Assembly (NCBI GenBank): GCA_026168455.1
Contig: CM047429.1
Location: 31,270,138 to 31,334,137, forward strand
Length of the DNA stretch: 64,000 nucleotides
Direction of reading: 5' to 3'
From: Theocolax elegans
Lineage: Eukaryota > Arthropoda > Insecta > Hymenoptera > Cerocephalidae
Shown in pieces: positions 21,771 to 32,826 of this stretch. Position 1 is the first letter of the stretch; each line of letters begins with the position of its first letter. The translations under genes were made by a program, and so were the position numbers. The notes beneath the pieces were generated by a model. The model did no database searches, was not told the DNA's origin, and saw nothing but the letters and a program-made list of their open reading frames with translations.

Positions 21771-23211
21771 CGTAACCGATAAGATCCTGTAATCAAACCG
21801 CTGATTTATGTGACAATACTGATTAAACCCTATAAACGAACCACATAGGTTGCTTGACAATATTAGAATATACCGGTAGATTCGGATAAATAATGCTCGA
21901 CTTTATAGTGAAATGTCCTATTCAACCCGATAAATTGCAATCATGAAAAATCTTTAATTATTTGTAATCCAGATACATGCCTATTCGTTGTAAATAGTAA
22001 ATACAGCAATACCTCATAAAATACGATAAACGATTCAATAGCGGTTGCTTCTACGACAGGCGTAACCGATAAGATCCTGTAATCAAACCGCTGATTTATG
22101 TGACAATACTGATTAAACCCTATAAACGAACCACATAGGTTGCTTGACAATATTAGAATATACCGGTAGATTCGGATAAATAATGCTCGACTTTATAGTG
22201 AAATGTCCTTTTCAACCCGATAAATTTCAATAATGAAAAATCATTAATTATTTGTAATGCAGATACATGCCTATTCGTTGTAAATAGTAAATACAGCAAT
22301 ACCTCATAAAATGCGATAAGCGATTCAATAGCGGTTACTTTTTGACTGACAAAGCCAGGTACGATGCGTTAGGCAAGCCGCCCATTTCATGCGTCGATCG
22401 TCATAAATCCCTATAAAGGTACCAGGTAAGTTGTTATATAATATTGAAATATGCTGGTAAGGTCATATAGCCGTTACTTGGCGTTATTGTGAAACGCCCT
22501 ATTTAACCTTATATTTTTGAATGCTCTATAAGACAATAACTGTTAAAATCCCGATAGAAATCCACTTGTTAAGAATATATCATTTTGTATTACCTGAAAT
22601 AGAACTATAGATAATTCATTCATGTTCGGATTTTTCATTATAAAATACTATAAGCTTTAGATTGAAAAAGCATTGATATATAAGTACGTGTAAGATGGCA
22701 AATCCTTATAATGCCCGGTAAATATAAATACAAAATATTTAAATATAAATGTGTACCCGATATACTCCGATAAACTATTTTATGCTCTTTTATGTTACAC
22801 GTTTATTCTTATAAAACCTTATAAACAAATTTATTTTTATCGCATTTTATGAGGTGTTCATTATGAAGCCTATAGTTATAAGCTTATTCTTTCCGATTCG
22901 TATTAAATAATGTATAGCATTCTATCGCAAACTCCGGGTGCAAAAGCCACATGAAGTACGATAAAAAATTTTTTTTTATAGTTTTATATGAGGTTTTTTC
23001 AACAGGGTGCTTTTTTGACTAATAATTACTGACTAAACATTGTTTACTCAATTATTATTTAAGTAATGTTTTTTCATTAAAAAATCAAAACGTCAAGCCC
23101 TTCCTTATGTTTTCAGCTATCTGTATGAATTTTTTCAGATTTTTAATGCAATATTTTAGATATAATTTTTGGGTCGAAAGTGTAGATTCCTGTAATTTAG
23201 ATCCGACATCC

Positions 23212-23470
23212 CGTTAACTTGACTATATACGTACATATACACATACGTACTTTTTCAATAATGTTTAAAATAACTTATTTTCTGGACGAAAAATGTTTTT
23301 CTGTGTAAATTAACAATTATTTATTGTGTTACATTTTTGACGCTGGTGCAAGGTACTCTCGTGTAACGTTCGTGCTTAATTATAATTCATTAATACCGTT
23401 GCCAAGCTAAGTACTAATCATTTCTGGAAGTATTAATCAACCCTTTTTGAAAATAATTTTGATATATAAA
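23212..23470 (+). repeat. Dispersed repeat R2, copy 1, right part, and flank
   Basis: Resumes the repeat interrupted at 17012: GTTAACTTGACTATATACGT and TTATTTTCTGGACGAAAAAT match 40377-40460. The last hundred bases before the Copia LTR are unassigned. Confidence 0.7.
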
Positions 23471-23708
23471 TGATGGATGATTGGGTGAAGGTAGCAATAA
23501 AACTCGTCACACTAATTTACTTCACATAAATATTTAATATATATATATGAAATTATAGTCTGTAAAAATAGTTCGCGGGTGCACCGTATTTGACCTGCAC
23601 GGATCGGCAGCCGAGCAGAGAGTAAGTCCTCCGACGGACACCGTGCTCTTCTATTGTCTTAAGGTGGTGGGGGGGAAATCGACAGAAGGGCCGATCGCAA
23701 TTCCAACA
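23471..23708 (-). repeat. 3' LTR of Copia A
   Basis: On the minus strand it starts TGTTGGAATTGCG and ends AATCATCCATCA, the expected TG...CA. It is immediately preceded by a purine tract (GATCGGGAGGGAG). Positions 23471-23565 recur at 30235-30330, which supports the LTR call. Length is 238 bases, short as for many Copia LTRs. Confidence 0.85.
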
Positions 23709-23789
23709 CTCCCTCCCGATCGGACCTGCAATCACTTACTGTTTCCTAAAAGAAATACAAATCACACATATTAAGCATAATATATACGC

Positions 23790-24740
23790 ATCTCTTTATC
23801 CATTCATTATCTTGAAGGTTAGTTTATTATGTAAACCAAAAGCCAACGGCTTCGTAAATATATCAGCAAGCTGTTCTTTTGACTTAACCCACATCACTTT
23901 AACAAAACCCATTTTAACACATACTCTCACATAATGTTCTTTAATTTCAATCATATGTAGCAACTTATTACTACTAGTCGCCTAATTGTCGCACCACAGA
24001 ATCATAGGTTTGAAGTCATCAATTAGAATCAATTTGAGAGCATTTGACAACGAAATTTTATATTGACACGCCTCGCTCATTGCTATATACTCAGCTTGAC
24101 AGTTAGATAATGCGACATGTAATTACTTGTGTGTCTCTCAAGACACCGCATCTCCAAATAATTTAATTACAAAACCACTAGTTATCAAACTATTTCTACA
24201 ATCGGCAAAACTTGCATCAGAATAGGTTTGAATATCATCAGTATTGCCAGTATATTTTAGACCCAAGGACGCACTTCCCTTTAAATATCTAAAAATCCTT
24301 TTTATCATTTCCCAATCGTCCTCATTCGGATTTATTTGATGCCTACTGACAATATTCACTGCATAAGTGATATCAGGACGCGTCACATTTGCTAGATACA
24401 ATAATGAACCCATGGCTTCTCTATAGGGAACATTCAGATTGAATTCGTCACTTTTGTATTCCGATTCTGTCTCATTCTCTTCGCGATCGCGTCTCTTACG
24501 ATTTGCTACCTGGTTTGTAATCATCGGAGTCCTTTACGGATGCATCTCACCAAACCCAAATCTCTGTAACAATTTTAATATATAGCTTTCTTGTGACAAT
24601 GTCAACGTTTTATTCACTCTATCCCGTAAAATCTTAATTCCTAGAAAGCACTTCGGTTCTCCCAGATCAGTCATTTCAAATTCTGATTATAATTTAGTTT
24701 TCACCTCGCTTAGTCGGACTTTATCGTTGCTAGCAATTAA
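23790..24740 (-). pseudogene. Copia A RNase H and end of reverse transcriptase
   Basis: The minus-strand frame 24524-24138 reads PYREAMGSLLYLANVTRPDI and YSDASFADCRNS, the thumb and RNase H start of Copia Pol. After a frame break the RNase H continues (HVALSNCQAEYIAMSEA near 24100) to an end near 23800 (KEQLADIFTKPL). It has several frameshifts and one stop, so no active enzyme could be made. RNase H removes the RNA strand during reverse transcription. Confidence 0.8.
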
Positions 24741-25630
24741 CATGTCATCAACATACAAAAACTGAAAACAAAATTTGATTCGCCTCTCGCCAATAAACAT
24801 GGTTCGCTATCATGAGTATGTAAACCTATTTTATCAGCGGCTTCCGTAAACCTTTCATTCCAACGTTTTGGACTGATTTCTAACCCATACAGCGCTTTCT
24901 TCAATTTACAGACCTTTTCTCGCTTCTCTTTGCACGTCACATTCATGCCTTCTGGCAATTCCATGTATATCTCTTCGCTTATAGTTCCGTTCAAGAAAGC
25001 AGTTTTCACGTCCATTTGATATACGTCCAAATCATATTTATTAATGATGGCTAGAACCGATCTTATCAAGGTTAATCTCGAAACAGGTGCATATGTTTCA
25101 ACCAAATCATATTCATTTCTATCCTTGCAACCTCTTATAACAAGTCTCGCTTTATATTTACACATCCCTTCTTTTTCCATCTTTTTCTTCAAGACCCACC
25201 TAGAATCTATTATATTCGGTTTAATTTCGCCTCTCATAATTTCAAATCGTTCTACCAGTTCCCATACTTCATTTTTGTTCATTGAGTCCAATTCACTCTG
25301 AATTGCAGACAACCAATTTTCTTTGTCATTTGAACTCATCGCCTCTCTATACGATTGTGGGTCACAGTTAATTTTTGCTAGCAGTGCATGATATTTCGAA
25401 TCACTTAATGTTTGTTCCTTTTCTGTTTCGCTTTCTTTCGCTTGTAATTTCCTCGGGCGACCTCTCTTTCTCTTTTCTACTTCCTCCTTTCTTATTATTT
25501 CCTCAGATTCTCTCGACACATCTTTCTCATAAATTAAGAACCACTTCTCGTTGTTTACCTTTTCAAAATTATTATCCCAGTCTTGTATTTGATTTTTTTG
25601 TGAATCTGTCACCAAAAACAATTTTTTCAT
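24737..25630 (-). pseudogene. Copia A reverse transcriptase
   Basis: The 297-codon frame has a basic linker (KRKRGRPRKLQ), the RVT_2 start (WLSAIQSELDSMNKNEVWEL), DSRWVLKKK, YKARLVIRG and YAPVSRLTLIR, then the MDVKTAFLNG motif with the first catalytic Asp and KKALYGLEISPKRW. The YVDD catalytic box lies at about 24755-24740 but in a different frame (the ORF ends FCMLMTC), so one frameshift destroys the active site. Confidence 0.88.
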
Positions 25631-26567
25631 TGAATCTCACATCTCTACTTACATAAAATCTATTCTCATCTGGTTTGAACAAGACATAACCGGTGGCTTT
25701 GTATCCAACAAGAAAACTTGGGGTTGCAATCTGTCTAAACTTAGGACCTATTTTTCTCTGAATCTTCACATAAACCATGCAACCGAAGTGCCTAAATTGT
25801 TTTAAATTCACGGTATAATTTGGGTTGAATTTTTCCAAAGGAGAAACCATCTCATTTGACTTGTGCGGAGTTCTATTGTAAGCATAAACAGCAGCACCCA
25901 AAGCCAAGTCCCTCATATTTTCTGGAAGTTTAGAATCAAACATTAGCGCTCTTACTTTCTTCTGAATAGTCTGATTGAATCTCTCAGCCACTCCATTGTG
26001 CTGAGAAGTATCAGAACATGCCAACTACAGTTCAGCTCCGAGTTTTTCGATTACTTTAATTGTATCGCCTCCCGTAAATTCTGTACCCTGATCTGATCTT
26101 AAATAACAGACTTTCGCGTCTCGTTCAAGTAAATTTCTTGAAGTTTTAACAAAGTGATCAAGACACGATCCTGTATCATTTTTAAATTTCATGGGATATG
26201 CCTAAGCTAATCGGGAATAATCATCTACAAATACACAAATAAAGCGATATCCCTTTAGGTGTCATTTCGGACTTATCGGGCCCATTATGTCCGAATGAAT
26301 CATTTCTAATTGAGCAGATGCTCTCATCCTCGTCTCATTGAAAGGCAATCTGTTCATTTTAGTCATTCTACACACTTCGCATTCAAGCACGGAATTATCA
26401 AATTTCACATCACTCAATTCCTTAAAATCAGGAAATCTCTTCTGCAAGTTTCTCAGATAATTTAAAAAGGCATGACCCATTCTCACATGCCATAACATTG
26501 ACTTATTTGATTGGGCAGGTAAATCTGTGTCGCAATTAATTTCCTTTTCACATCTCATTTTTTTCAT
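25572..26567 (-). pseudogene. Copia A GAG-pre-integrase and integrase
   Basis: The frame 26567-26262 holds the zinc-binding pre-integrase domain (MLWHVRMGH, then CEVCRMTKMNRLPF) and the start of the catalytic core (HSDIMGPISPK). Between 26260 and 26024 the core continues with stops. The frame 26024-25572 carries the catalytic Glu region ([11 protein letters not shown]) and the C-terminal [10 protein letters not shown] block. The DDE residues are all recognisable but split over frames. It overlaps the RT frame by 59 bases through a frameshift. Confidence 0.85.
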
Positions 26568-27424
26568 CAGTGTTTACAGTTATTTCGTTAGGGTTATGCA
26601 GTTTTCTATCTGTCACTGTTGTTTCAAAGCCTGAACCGACTTTCAACACATCACTTTTATTCTTAATTTCCGACTGGGATTCAATTCCTTGGATTTCATT
26701 TAATTTTTACATCAGGAGTCTGTTTAATTTTCCTTCTGGTTAGAAGGTACGCAATTGGTGTACAATTGAATTTTTTCCGAACTTGATTTTAAACTATCGC
26801 TTCGCTTTTCTATTTCGACTTCAATCAACCAGTATGGTTTCTCGTATATTCCAGTCAGAAAAGTTTAATTCGAAATGGGATCAAATATCTCTACTCTCTT
26901 ATTATCCAAATAAATGCCTAGTCCTTTGTCTACAAATTTTCCTGAGGATAGCAAATTTTCCGACAATTATTCCGCGCAAATCACATTATTTAAGGTTAAA
27001 ATTCTATTATTTCCCGTTTTAATATCTTCGCATCCCGCTCCCTCCGATTTTAAGCTTGCCTCTGGAATTTTGTTTGCGCATCTCTCACATTTCTCTCATC
27101 ACTTCCAAATTGTCTTTTGTAACCAAGAGTTCGATTCTCTTGATTAAATCTCGCATACCTTATAATACCGCGTCCTCTTCCACGTCTCTCGTTGCTCGCA
27201 TCTCTTGTGCTGGGATTTGGGCGATTCTCGGCCTTATGGTCCCGTGATAATTGCCTACAATTGTAGCACAATTTTTCTCCCGAGTTTTTCCTGAGACATT
27301 CACGACTAATATGCCCATATGCGTGACACTCGTAGCAACGCATCCCTTCTATTTGTGCGGCAGCCAGAGCTACTCTAGGCTCCACACTAGTGCTCACTGT
27401 CGCACCTCCGCTTCCCTTCCTCAT
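26568..27424 (-). pseudogene. Copia A nucleocapsid zinc knuckles with protease deleted
   Basis: The frame 27424-27050 has one CCHC knuckle (CYECHAYGHISREC) and a second, damaged one (CYNCRQLSRDHKAEN, final Cys replaced). Downstream, 27050-26780 encodes the region that normally follows the protease (a LSENLLSSGKFVDKGL-like block), but the DSGA active-site segment between them is absent. Comparison with Copia B (31270-31480) shows a deletion there. Confidence 0.75.
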
Positions 27425-27454
27425 CGCTTCATGCTGTAAAAGAAATGTTTTTAA

Positions 27455-28810
27455 TTAATTATAATTTAGATCCTTACAAGTCGCGTTTTTGTTCACAAAA
27501 TTAAGTTCGTGAATCTGTGGCACTTCTCGTACTATTGCATTATAAAAGGCATCACGAATCTCAGATTCAGCAAACGGCTGAGTATGAGGAATATTATTAT
27601 GTGTTCTTATTATCTCATCAAATTCATCAACGAAAATTGACACTCTCTCTTTACGTTTGAACACCAAAGAATACAACTGTTTCCTTAAGTTAACAGACGA
27701 TAAACTACATTCACATATCTTAATTTCCTTAATTTTTTTTTTTTTTTTTTTCAGCATCTCTTTCGGGTCTTTAATATCAATTAATTTGGCATGATAATTT
27801 TGATCGATATGATTTATTAAAATGTCTCTGACTTTAAACTGATCTCGCGTTAACGTTTCTCTTTCCGTTGCGACTCGTTTTTCAGAGTTTTCATCAATAA
27901 TGTACATTAAATCCAAGACAATTAATCCCGAAGTAAAGTAATCCATAAACAGTTCGTATTTCATTTGTACCGATAATTTATAATCTCTCTTTATACTCGA
28001 ATCTCTCATATTCAGTAATTTAATCGCGTCTTTAAACTCACTCATGTCATTCGATTTGTTAAGATTTTTAGTTTCCGAATTATTTTCTTTCTCTAATTCC
28101 GATCTAATTAATTTTATTATATCCGCTTTCGATATAACGTCATGCCCCGAATTTTCGGTCGAATTATGTGCAATTTGTTCAAAATCATTTTCATTCTTAT
28201 CATAAAACTCATCTCTTACCTCTTTCATTTCCGTCAACACCTCTCGTCCTTCACGAATGCATCCTCTCATCTCCGAACACATTCGTCTCATCTCATCGTT
28301 GAGGTTGCGCTTCTCATCAATATTTTCTCTCAAGTTGTTTTGTTGTGATATATCGCGTTCCGTCATTGAATCAAAGAAATTGTTTATGTTCGTGACCACC
28401 ATGTCTACCCGGATCCTCAAATTCGCAACAGGTTGCATTTTCTCCTCAATAACTTGAGTGACTCTTTCCATCACATTTCTCGTCTCATCCATCTCATCTG
28501 AAAAATCATCTCTTTTAATATTAGGCAATTTAGTTTTGTTTTTAATTCGCATGCTTATGTTGCATTTTTCATCAGCAATAATCAACGGCGCATTTTTATT
28601 TAACACATTCGCTTCTCTGAAATTTCGCTTCTCGTTTATTATCAAATCTCGTTTATTGCTCATCCCAGAGTCCGTTTCGCATTCTATATCTCTGCCCATC
28701 TCTTCACCCTTCACGTCCACGTCTCTCAGGTCGACCTCAAACGCATCATCGTTCAACTCATCGCTTGTAAAACCCATCTCTTTCGCATCATTCAAATCCC
28801 ATTTAATCAT
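27455..28810 (-). CDS. Copia A Gag (capsid) protein, intact frame of 451 codons
   Basis: Gag forms the virus-like particle in which Copia RNA is reverse transcribed. The frame starts MIKWDLNDAKEMG and has a long Lys/Glu-rich N-terminal region likely to form coiled coil (NLNDEMRRMCSEMRGCI and similar). The conserved Gag core then follows (FKVRDILINHIDQNYHAKL, YSLVFKRKERVSIFVDEF), homologous to 30352-30700 of Copia B. A homopolymer run of A (KKKKKK near residue 355) may hide a frameshift. The frame breaks before the zinc knuckle, so Gag is truncated. It is the longest intact minus-strand ORF here but belongs to a dead element. Confidence 0.75.
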   Translation of the reverse strand: MIKWDLNDAKEMGFTSDELNDDAFEVDLRDVDVKGEEMGRDIECETDSGMSNKRDLIINEKRNFREANVLNKNAPLIIADEKCNISMRIKNKTKLPNIKRDDFSDEMDETRNVMERVTQVIEEKMQPVANLRIRVDMVVTNINNFFDSMTERDISQQNNLRENIDEKRNLNDEMRRMCSEMRGCIREGREVLTEMKEVRDEFYDKNENDFEQIAHNSTENSGHDVISKADIIKLIRSELEKENNSETKNLNKSNDMSEFKDAIKLLNMRDSSIKRDYKLSVQMKYELFMDYFTSGLIVLDLMYIIDENSEKRVATERETLTRDQFKVRDILINHIDQNYHAKLIDIKDPKEMLKKKKKKIKEIKICECSLSSVNLRKQLYSLVFKRKERVSIFVDEFDEIIRTHNNIPHTQPFAESEIRDAFYNAIVREVPQIHELNFVNKNATCKDLNYN

Positions 28811-30234
28811 TTCAGATTTTACTAAATTGCCAATTCGGTAGAGGGGTTAGTAATTAGCTGGTTTTTGAACGGAATGGTCAGTACTTCCCTTTTATTGCGT
28901 CTAGCCTTGGTTGCTTCAGATACCACTCGAATCTGATCTCCTGATAGGTGATCCATATCTGAAAAATATGTATCGCAATCAGCTGATGGTTCAACCTCTT
29001 GAACACAAAGCTGTGAAACCATCAACGAATGTAGCCAACTAACACTTAAACACAAAGTGTAGCCAACCACATCCCCACTAATGCACTGCGAGAACGTACG
29101 ACGCCTGCAGCACATCAGCAGACCAGCTGTGCCGATGAATGCAACTTTTAAAACACTTTAATAATTATTATTTATTATGTACACAGGGTACATGTGAATC
29201 CGGATTCTGTTGTGAAAATTATTTACTTTTCAAGAAGGTCTAGACCAACCTTCTGCCCGGGGAAACTCTTCTCATGTCAATTCTCATTTTAATAAGCGCA
29301 TCACTTTGTTAACGTTAACTTTTACTTAATATCCTTTTAAAGTTGCTTAGACATTTGTTGGACCGATATTGTATCGCATGCGGTACGAGAAAGAGGAAAA
29401 AGAAAAGAAAAGAAAAGGAAGATAAGCTGATCCGAAATTAGCGCGCAAGATCCTGCCTTTCTAGCTTTTCGTCTACCATACTTCGCGCTTCTTTGCATCG
29501 AGAACGCCCCGCTCCGCGCTCACCTAGTCTCGTTCGTTTCCCTACTACGTAAGTACGCGTCTCCGCTCTCTTCCCCACTTCGCGCGCGCCCGAACTCGCG
29601 CTTCTTCCGTACACGCCCTTCTCCCGTACTCGCCCTTCTCTCTCTTTCTCGAGTGTTCCCGAGCTCGTTCGGCCGCTCTCGCCTTGCGCTCTCCTTCTCA
29701 CTCGCAATCACGCTCTCCTTCTCACTCGCACTCTCGCTCTGCTATTCCTACTTCGTCGCTCACGTGTTCCCGCCGCATGCAATACCCGGTACAAACAAAT
29801 GCCGCGCTCTGACCTTTCCAAGGTCCTGTTTCACGAATTTTTCGGACAAAAGACAAACGTGTCTATGAACATTTTTTCACATCACACTCACAATTTTTCG
29901 CATCTAGGTTTTTCTCATCGCATCAACACAAGATTAATAATAGATTAATAAATTAATTAATAAAATTAATAAACCATGAATACCGGCCGGTGAATTTGCA
30001 TAACATGTTAGTCTAAGATCGCATCGCACAACGATATCGTTTTAAACACAAATCACCGCGTCGCTATCAAATCGATTTTCACTTCACTTTATTAAGAATT
30101 TTCACATACCCTTGGTGATGCTGCTCGTCGTCTTCTCTCCTTTTTCCGACATTCTGGCTATTTACGCCTCTTACCAAAATAAGAACCTTCTCAGAATTCC
30201 CCGCGCAATTGGAAGCAGTGGTGGGCCAATAACC
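28811..30234 (-). other. Copia A leader region, including a pyrimidine-rich block
   Basis: Lies between the 5' LTR and gag. The stretch 29430-29800 is strongly C/T-rich on the plus strand and GC-rich for this window; ORFs there are compositional artefacts. A 97-codon minus-strand ORF at 28822-29115 resembles nothing I know. Next to the LTR, 30218-30234 reads GGTTATTGGCCCACC on the minus strand, in the position of a primer-binding site. Confidence 0.5.
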
Positions 30235-30330
30235 TGATGGATGATTGGGTGAAGGCAGCAATAAAACTCGTCACACTAATTCACTTCACATAAATATTTA
30301 TTCTATATATATGAAATTATAGTCAGGAAA
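30235..30330 (-). repeat. Partial 5' LTR of Copia A
   Basis: Repeats 23471-23565 almost exactly (GATGATTGGGTGAAGG, AACTCGTCACACTAATT, ATGAAATTATAGTC). The similarity stops at about 30330, where Copia B gag begins on the other strand. The outer ~140 bases of the LTR are missing. Confidence 0.85.
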
Positions 30331-30351
30331 AATTGTGTAAATTTAAATAAA

Positions 30352-31062
30352 TTGAACGAAGATAAGCATAAAGTTAGAGAAATTATAATAAATCATATTG
30401 ATATGAGTTATTATACTAAAATAACTGGTTTAAAAGAACCGCTTGAGATATTTAATAAACTAAGAGAGTTTAAGAGATTAGATACAAAGACTAATAGCAT
30501 TACTGCTAAAAGAGATGTGTACATGTTAAAATATAATCCTTTTAAAAAAAGTGCAGCAGAATTTTGCGAAAAGTTTGAAGATAAGATTAATACATATGTC
30601 AATTTAACTGAAGTAGCAAAAATTACAAATAAAGAAAAGAGAGATCTATTGATTCAGGCAGTTGCCGATAAAGTACCAAATATATTGATTGCAGACTGCG
30701 TGAGTCGTGAGACCTCCGGTCTAGAAATGTCATTCATTAAGTTAAAGAATTACTTTTTACAGGTAGACGGAATTTTAACTAAATCTGAACCGCCGAAGAC
30801 TGCAATACTAACGCACTTCAATCACCGAAGCAAGACCATAAGAGGTTGATCATTTTACAGAGATAAAGCTTTGAGAGGACAAGTTAAGATCGATCGTAGA
30901 TGCTTCTCATGCGGCAAAACTGGGCATGTTGTGGAACAGTGTCCAACTCCAGGATTAATTCAATGTTATAATTGCAATCGAACAAGCAATCACATTGCAA
31001 AAGACTGCCCAAAGTGAAGAGGAGATCTAAAGAGAGATGAGAATGAACCATCGTTCAAACGA
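30352..31062 (+). pseudogene. Copia B Gag and zinc knuckles
   Basis: The frame holds the Gag core (KVREIIINHIDMSYYTKI, AAEFCEKFEDKINTYV) and stops at a TGA at 30847-30849. It continues in frame through two CCHC knuckles (CFSCGKTGHVVEQC and CYNCNRTSNHIAKDC) to a second TGA at 31015-31017. Both stops fit C-to-T decay of CGA codons. The N-terminal part of Gag is missing. The knuckles would bind genomic RNA. Confidence 0.82.
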
Positions 31063-32826
31063 ATGAGAGAGGATTTTTCTATTCAAAGAGGTAGACGTTT
31101 TACTGTAAGATGTAGCCGTGGAAGGTCAAGTATGTTTCAAGGTACATCTATGATGGCTGAGCCAGACTACAGTAAAGGTAAATATAATTTACATATTAAA
31201 GTTTATAATTGCGAACTAAATAGTTGTTTAAATGCGAAACGGAAAAGAAATATCGCGATAGTTGATTTTATAGTAGATTCGGGTGCGACAGAGCACTTGA
31301 GCAAATCAGAATTAATTTTTAAGACCTTAGATACTAGCGATGTTGGTAAAATAAGATGTGCGAATAAAAACAGTAGTTTAGATACCTCAGGTATAGGTGT
31401 AACAAAGATTTTAACTGATGAAGGTGATGAATTGTTGTTAAATAACGTAATTTATTCAGAAAATCTATCAGAGAATCTATTGTCACTTAGAAAATTTGTA
31501 GATCAAGAACTTAAGGTTTATCTAGACAACAAATTAATAAACATCTATAATCCATTGACGAAACGTAACTTATTATTTGGAGTTTACGAAGCGCCTTTCT
31601 GGAAGGTAAAACTAAAGGTTATTAATAATGATGAAGTTAGAAAAAACAAATCAGATTATAATACAATTGCACTAATGAGTAAAATAAAGAGAGATCAACG
31701 ATACAACTTGAGAAAAGGACAAAAACAGATGGAAATAGAAAATAACGAAAATAACATTGAGGATATAGATATCAATGAAGACATGGACATAGAAAATACT
31801 ACTGATGATAGAAAAGTTTATTCAACGACAAACTGTGAGAAAATAGATAATTTGTTAAAAGAAAACAATATAAGAATAAATAATGGTCTTATGTGGCATT
31901 TGAGACTAGGACATGCCTCAATACAATACCTTAAGAATTTAGCAAATAAATATCCAGAATTGATCAAATATGCTGATATTGTTAACAATAACAGTATAAT
32001 AGAATGCGAAATATGTTTATTAACCAAATGTACAAAGTTGCCGTTTGGTAAATCTAGAGACAGAGCAGTGAGACCACTACAAATATTGCATGCTGATACA
32101 ATGGGTCCTATCAGCCCAGCATCACATCCTAAAGGTTACAAATTCATTGTAATATTTATAGATGATTTCTCAAGAACTGCTTATGCCTATCCAGTTAAAC
32201 AAAAGAGTGAAGCACATGAATGTCTCAAGAAATGCATTAACAGTATGAGAAATATCTTAGGAAAAGATGAAAAGGTATGCTACTTGAGATGTGATCAAGG
32301 GACAGAATTTACAGGAAAAGAAATGATTAAAGTATTAGAAAACCTAGGAGCAGAATTGCAGACAGCTTGCCCTGATACTCCAGAACATAACGGTGTAGCC
32401 GAAAGATTTAATAGAACACTTGGATATAAAGTAAGAGCAATGACGTGTGATGCAGGTTTAACAGCAAGTATGTGGGATTTGACTGTTAAAGCGTCAGTGT
32501 ACGTGTATAATCGTACTCCACACAAGGCAATAGAAAGGAACATCCCAATTAAGACGTTATCTCCAAATTACAATTTCTGTTTGAGTCAATTGAAAAAATT
32601 TGGTTGTCTGGGTTTCTTAAAAGTACCTAGAAATACAGGCAATAAGTTTAGTAATCAAGCATTAAGAGGTTTTGTAGTTGAATATGTCAAAACAGGTTTT
32701 ATACTCTATGTACCAGAAGAGAGGAAACTTTATGAAAGCAGACATGTTAAATTTCTGGAAAACTGCGTGTACAAAAACTATTTTAGTAAGAATAAAGACA
32801 CCGATGAACATGAACTAGAAATTTAA
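31063..32826 (+). CDS. Copia B protease and integrase, 587-codon open frame
   Basis: After a basic linker the aspartic protease motif FIVDSGATEHLSK appears near residue 68. The pre-integrase zinc domain (MWHLRLGHASIQYL, CEICLLTKCTKLPF) lies near residues 280-335. The integrase core shows all three acidic residues: LHADTMGP, RCDQGTEFTG and [12 protein letters not shown]. The C-terminal Copia block (GFVVEYVKTGFILY) follows and the frame ends at TAA 32824-32826. This is the longest intact frame in the window. ATG at 31063 is simply the first in frame; the natural polyprotein would be continuous with Gag. Confidence 0.85.
   Translation: MREDFSIQRGRRFTVRCSRGRSSMFQGTSMMAEPDYSKGKYNLHIKVYNCELNSCLNAKRKRNIAIVDFIVDSGATEHLSKSELIFKTLDTSDVGKIRCANKNSSLDTSGIGVTKILTDEGDELLLNNVIYSENLSENLLSLRKFVDQELKVYLDNKLINIYNPLTKRNLLFGVYEAPFWKVKLKVINNDEVRKNKSDYNTIALMSKIKRDQRYNLRKGQKQMEIENNENNIEDIDINEDMDIENTTDDRKVYSTTNCEKIDNLLKENNIRINNGLMWHLRLGHASIQYLKNLANKYPELIKYADIVNNNSIIECEICLLTKCTKLPFGKSRDRAVRPLQILHADTMGPISPASHPKGYKFIVIFIDDFSRTAYAYPVKQKSEAHECLKKCINSMRNILGKDEKVCYLRCDQGTEFTGKEMIKVLENLGAELQTACPDTPEHNGVAERFNRTLGYKVRAMTCDAGLTASMWDLTVKASVYVYNRTPHKAIERNIPIKTLSPNYNFCLSQLKKFGCLGFLKVPRNTGNKFSNQALRGFVVEYVKTGFILYVPEERKLYESRHVKFLENCVYKNYFSKNKDTDEHELEI

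Larger units (their letters stand above)
20527..22335 (-). repeat. Tandem array, ~290-bp unit, right half of the 5.8-kb element
   Basis: Units begin near 20527, 21795 and 22085 (shared GTGACAATACTGATTAAACC and ACCACATAGGTTG). The first carries the element at 20797-21770; subtracting it gives the same unit length. The array is the inverse counterpart of 17876-18600, though it is diverged from it. Confidence 0.88.
17176..23007. mobile_element. 5.8-kb CCCTGTTGAAAA element with mirrored tandem arrays
   Basis: The ends CCCTGTTGAAAAGACC and GGTTTTTTCAACAGGG are inverted repeats flanked by a TG duplication (17174-17175 and 23008-23009). The subterminal regions are full of TATAAAATNCGATAAA-like strings in both orientations. 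Three ~289-base units lie in the left half and three ~290-base units in the right half in inverse orientation. The centre holds three ~400-base units. Two smaller elements are nested inside (19591-20210 and 20797-21770). No transposase frame is present, so it is non-autonomous despite its size. Confidence 0.82.
17013..23211. mobile_element. Older insertion with 12-bp inverted ends GGATGTCGGAYC
   Basis: The ends GGATGTCGGACC (17013-17024) and GATCCGACATCC (23200-23211) are inverted repeats and lie exactly where R2 is interrupted compared with the copy near 40330. Most of the interval is the younger element at 17176-23007, leaving only about 370 bases of the older one. The two residual pieces also share a direct block around TTTGGGTCGAAA. 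Assignment to a superfamily is not possible. Confidence 0.5.
23471..30330 (-). mobile_element. Copia-type LTR retrotransposon A, degraded
   Basis: Read on the minus strand the order is partial 5' LTR (30330-30235), leader, gag (28810-27455), zinc-knuckle region, integrase, reverse transcriptase, RNase H, polypurine tract (23721-23709) and 3' LTR (23708-23471). Integrase before reverse transcriptase is the Copia order. The protease active-site segment is missing and many frames are broken. The LTR copies share about 96 bases; the rest of the 5' LTR is lost where Copia B begins. Confidence 0.88.

Noticed and set aside
17876..22335. CRISPR-like array
   Set aside because: Units of ~289 bp have no short repeat/spacer alternation, and the sequence is eukaryotic.
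23553..23735. 60-codon minus-strand ORF with Cys pairs
   Set aside because: It lies inside the Copia A LTR and purine tract.
29438..29711. Arg/Glu-rich minus-strand ORFs
   Set aside because: They come from a C/T-rich simple-sequence stretch in the Copia leader and resemble no protein.
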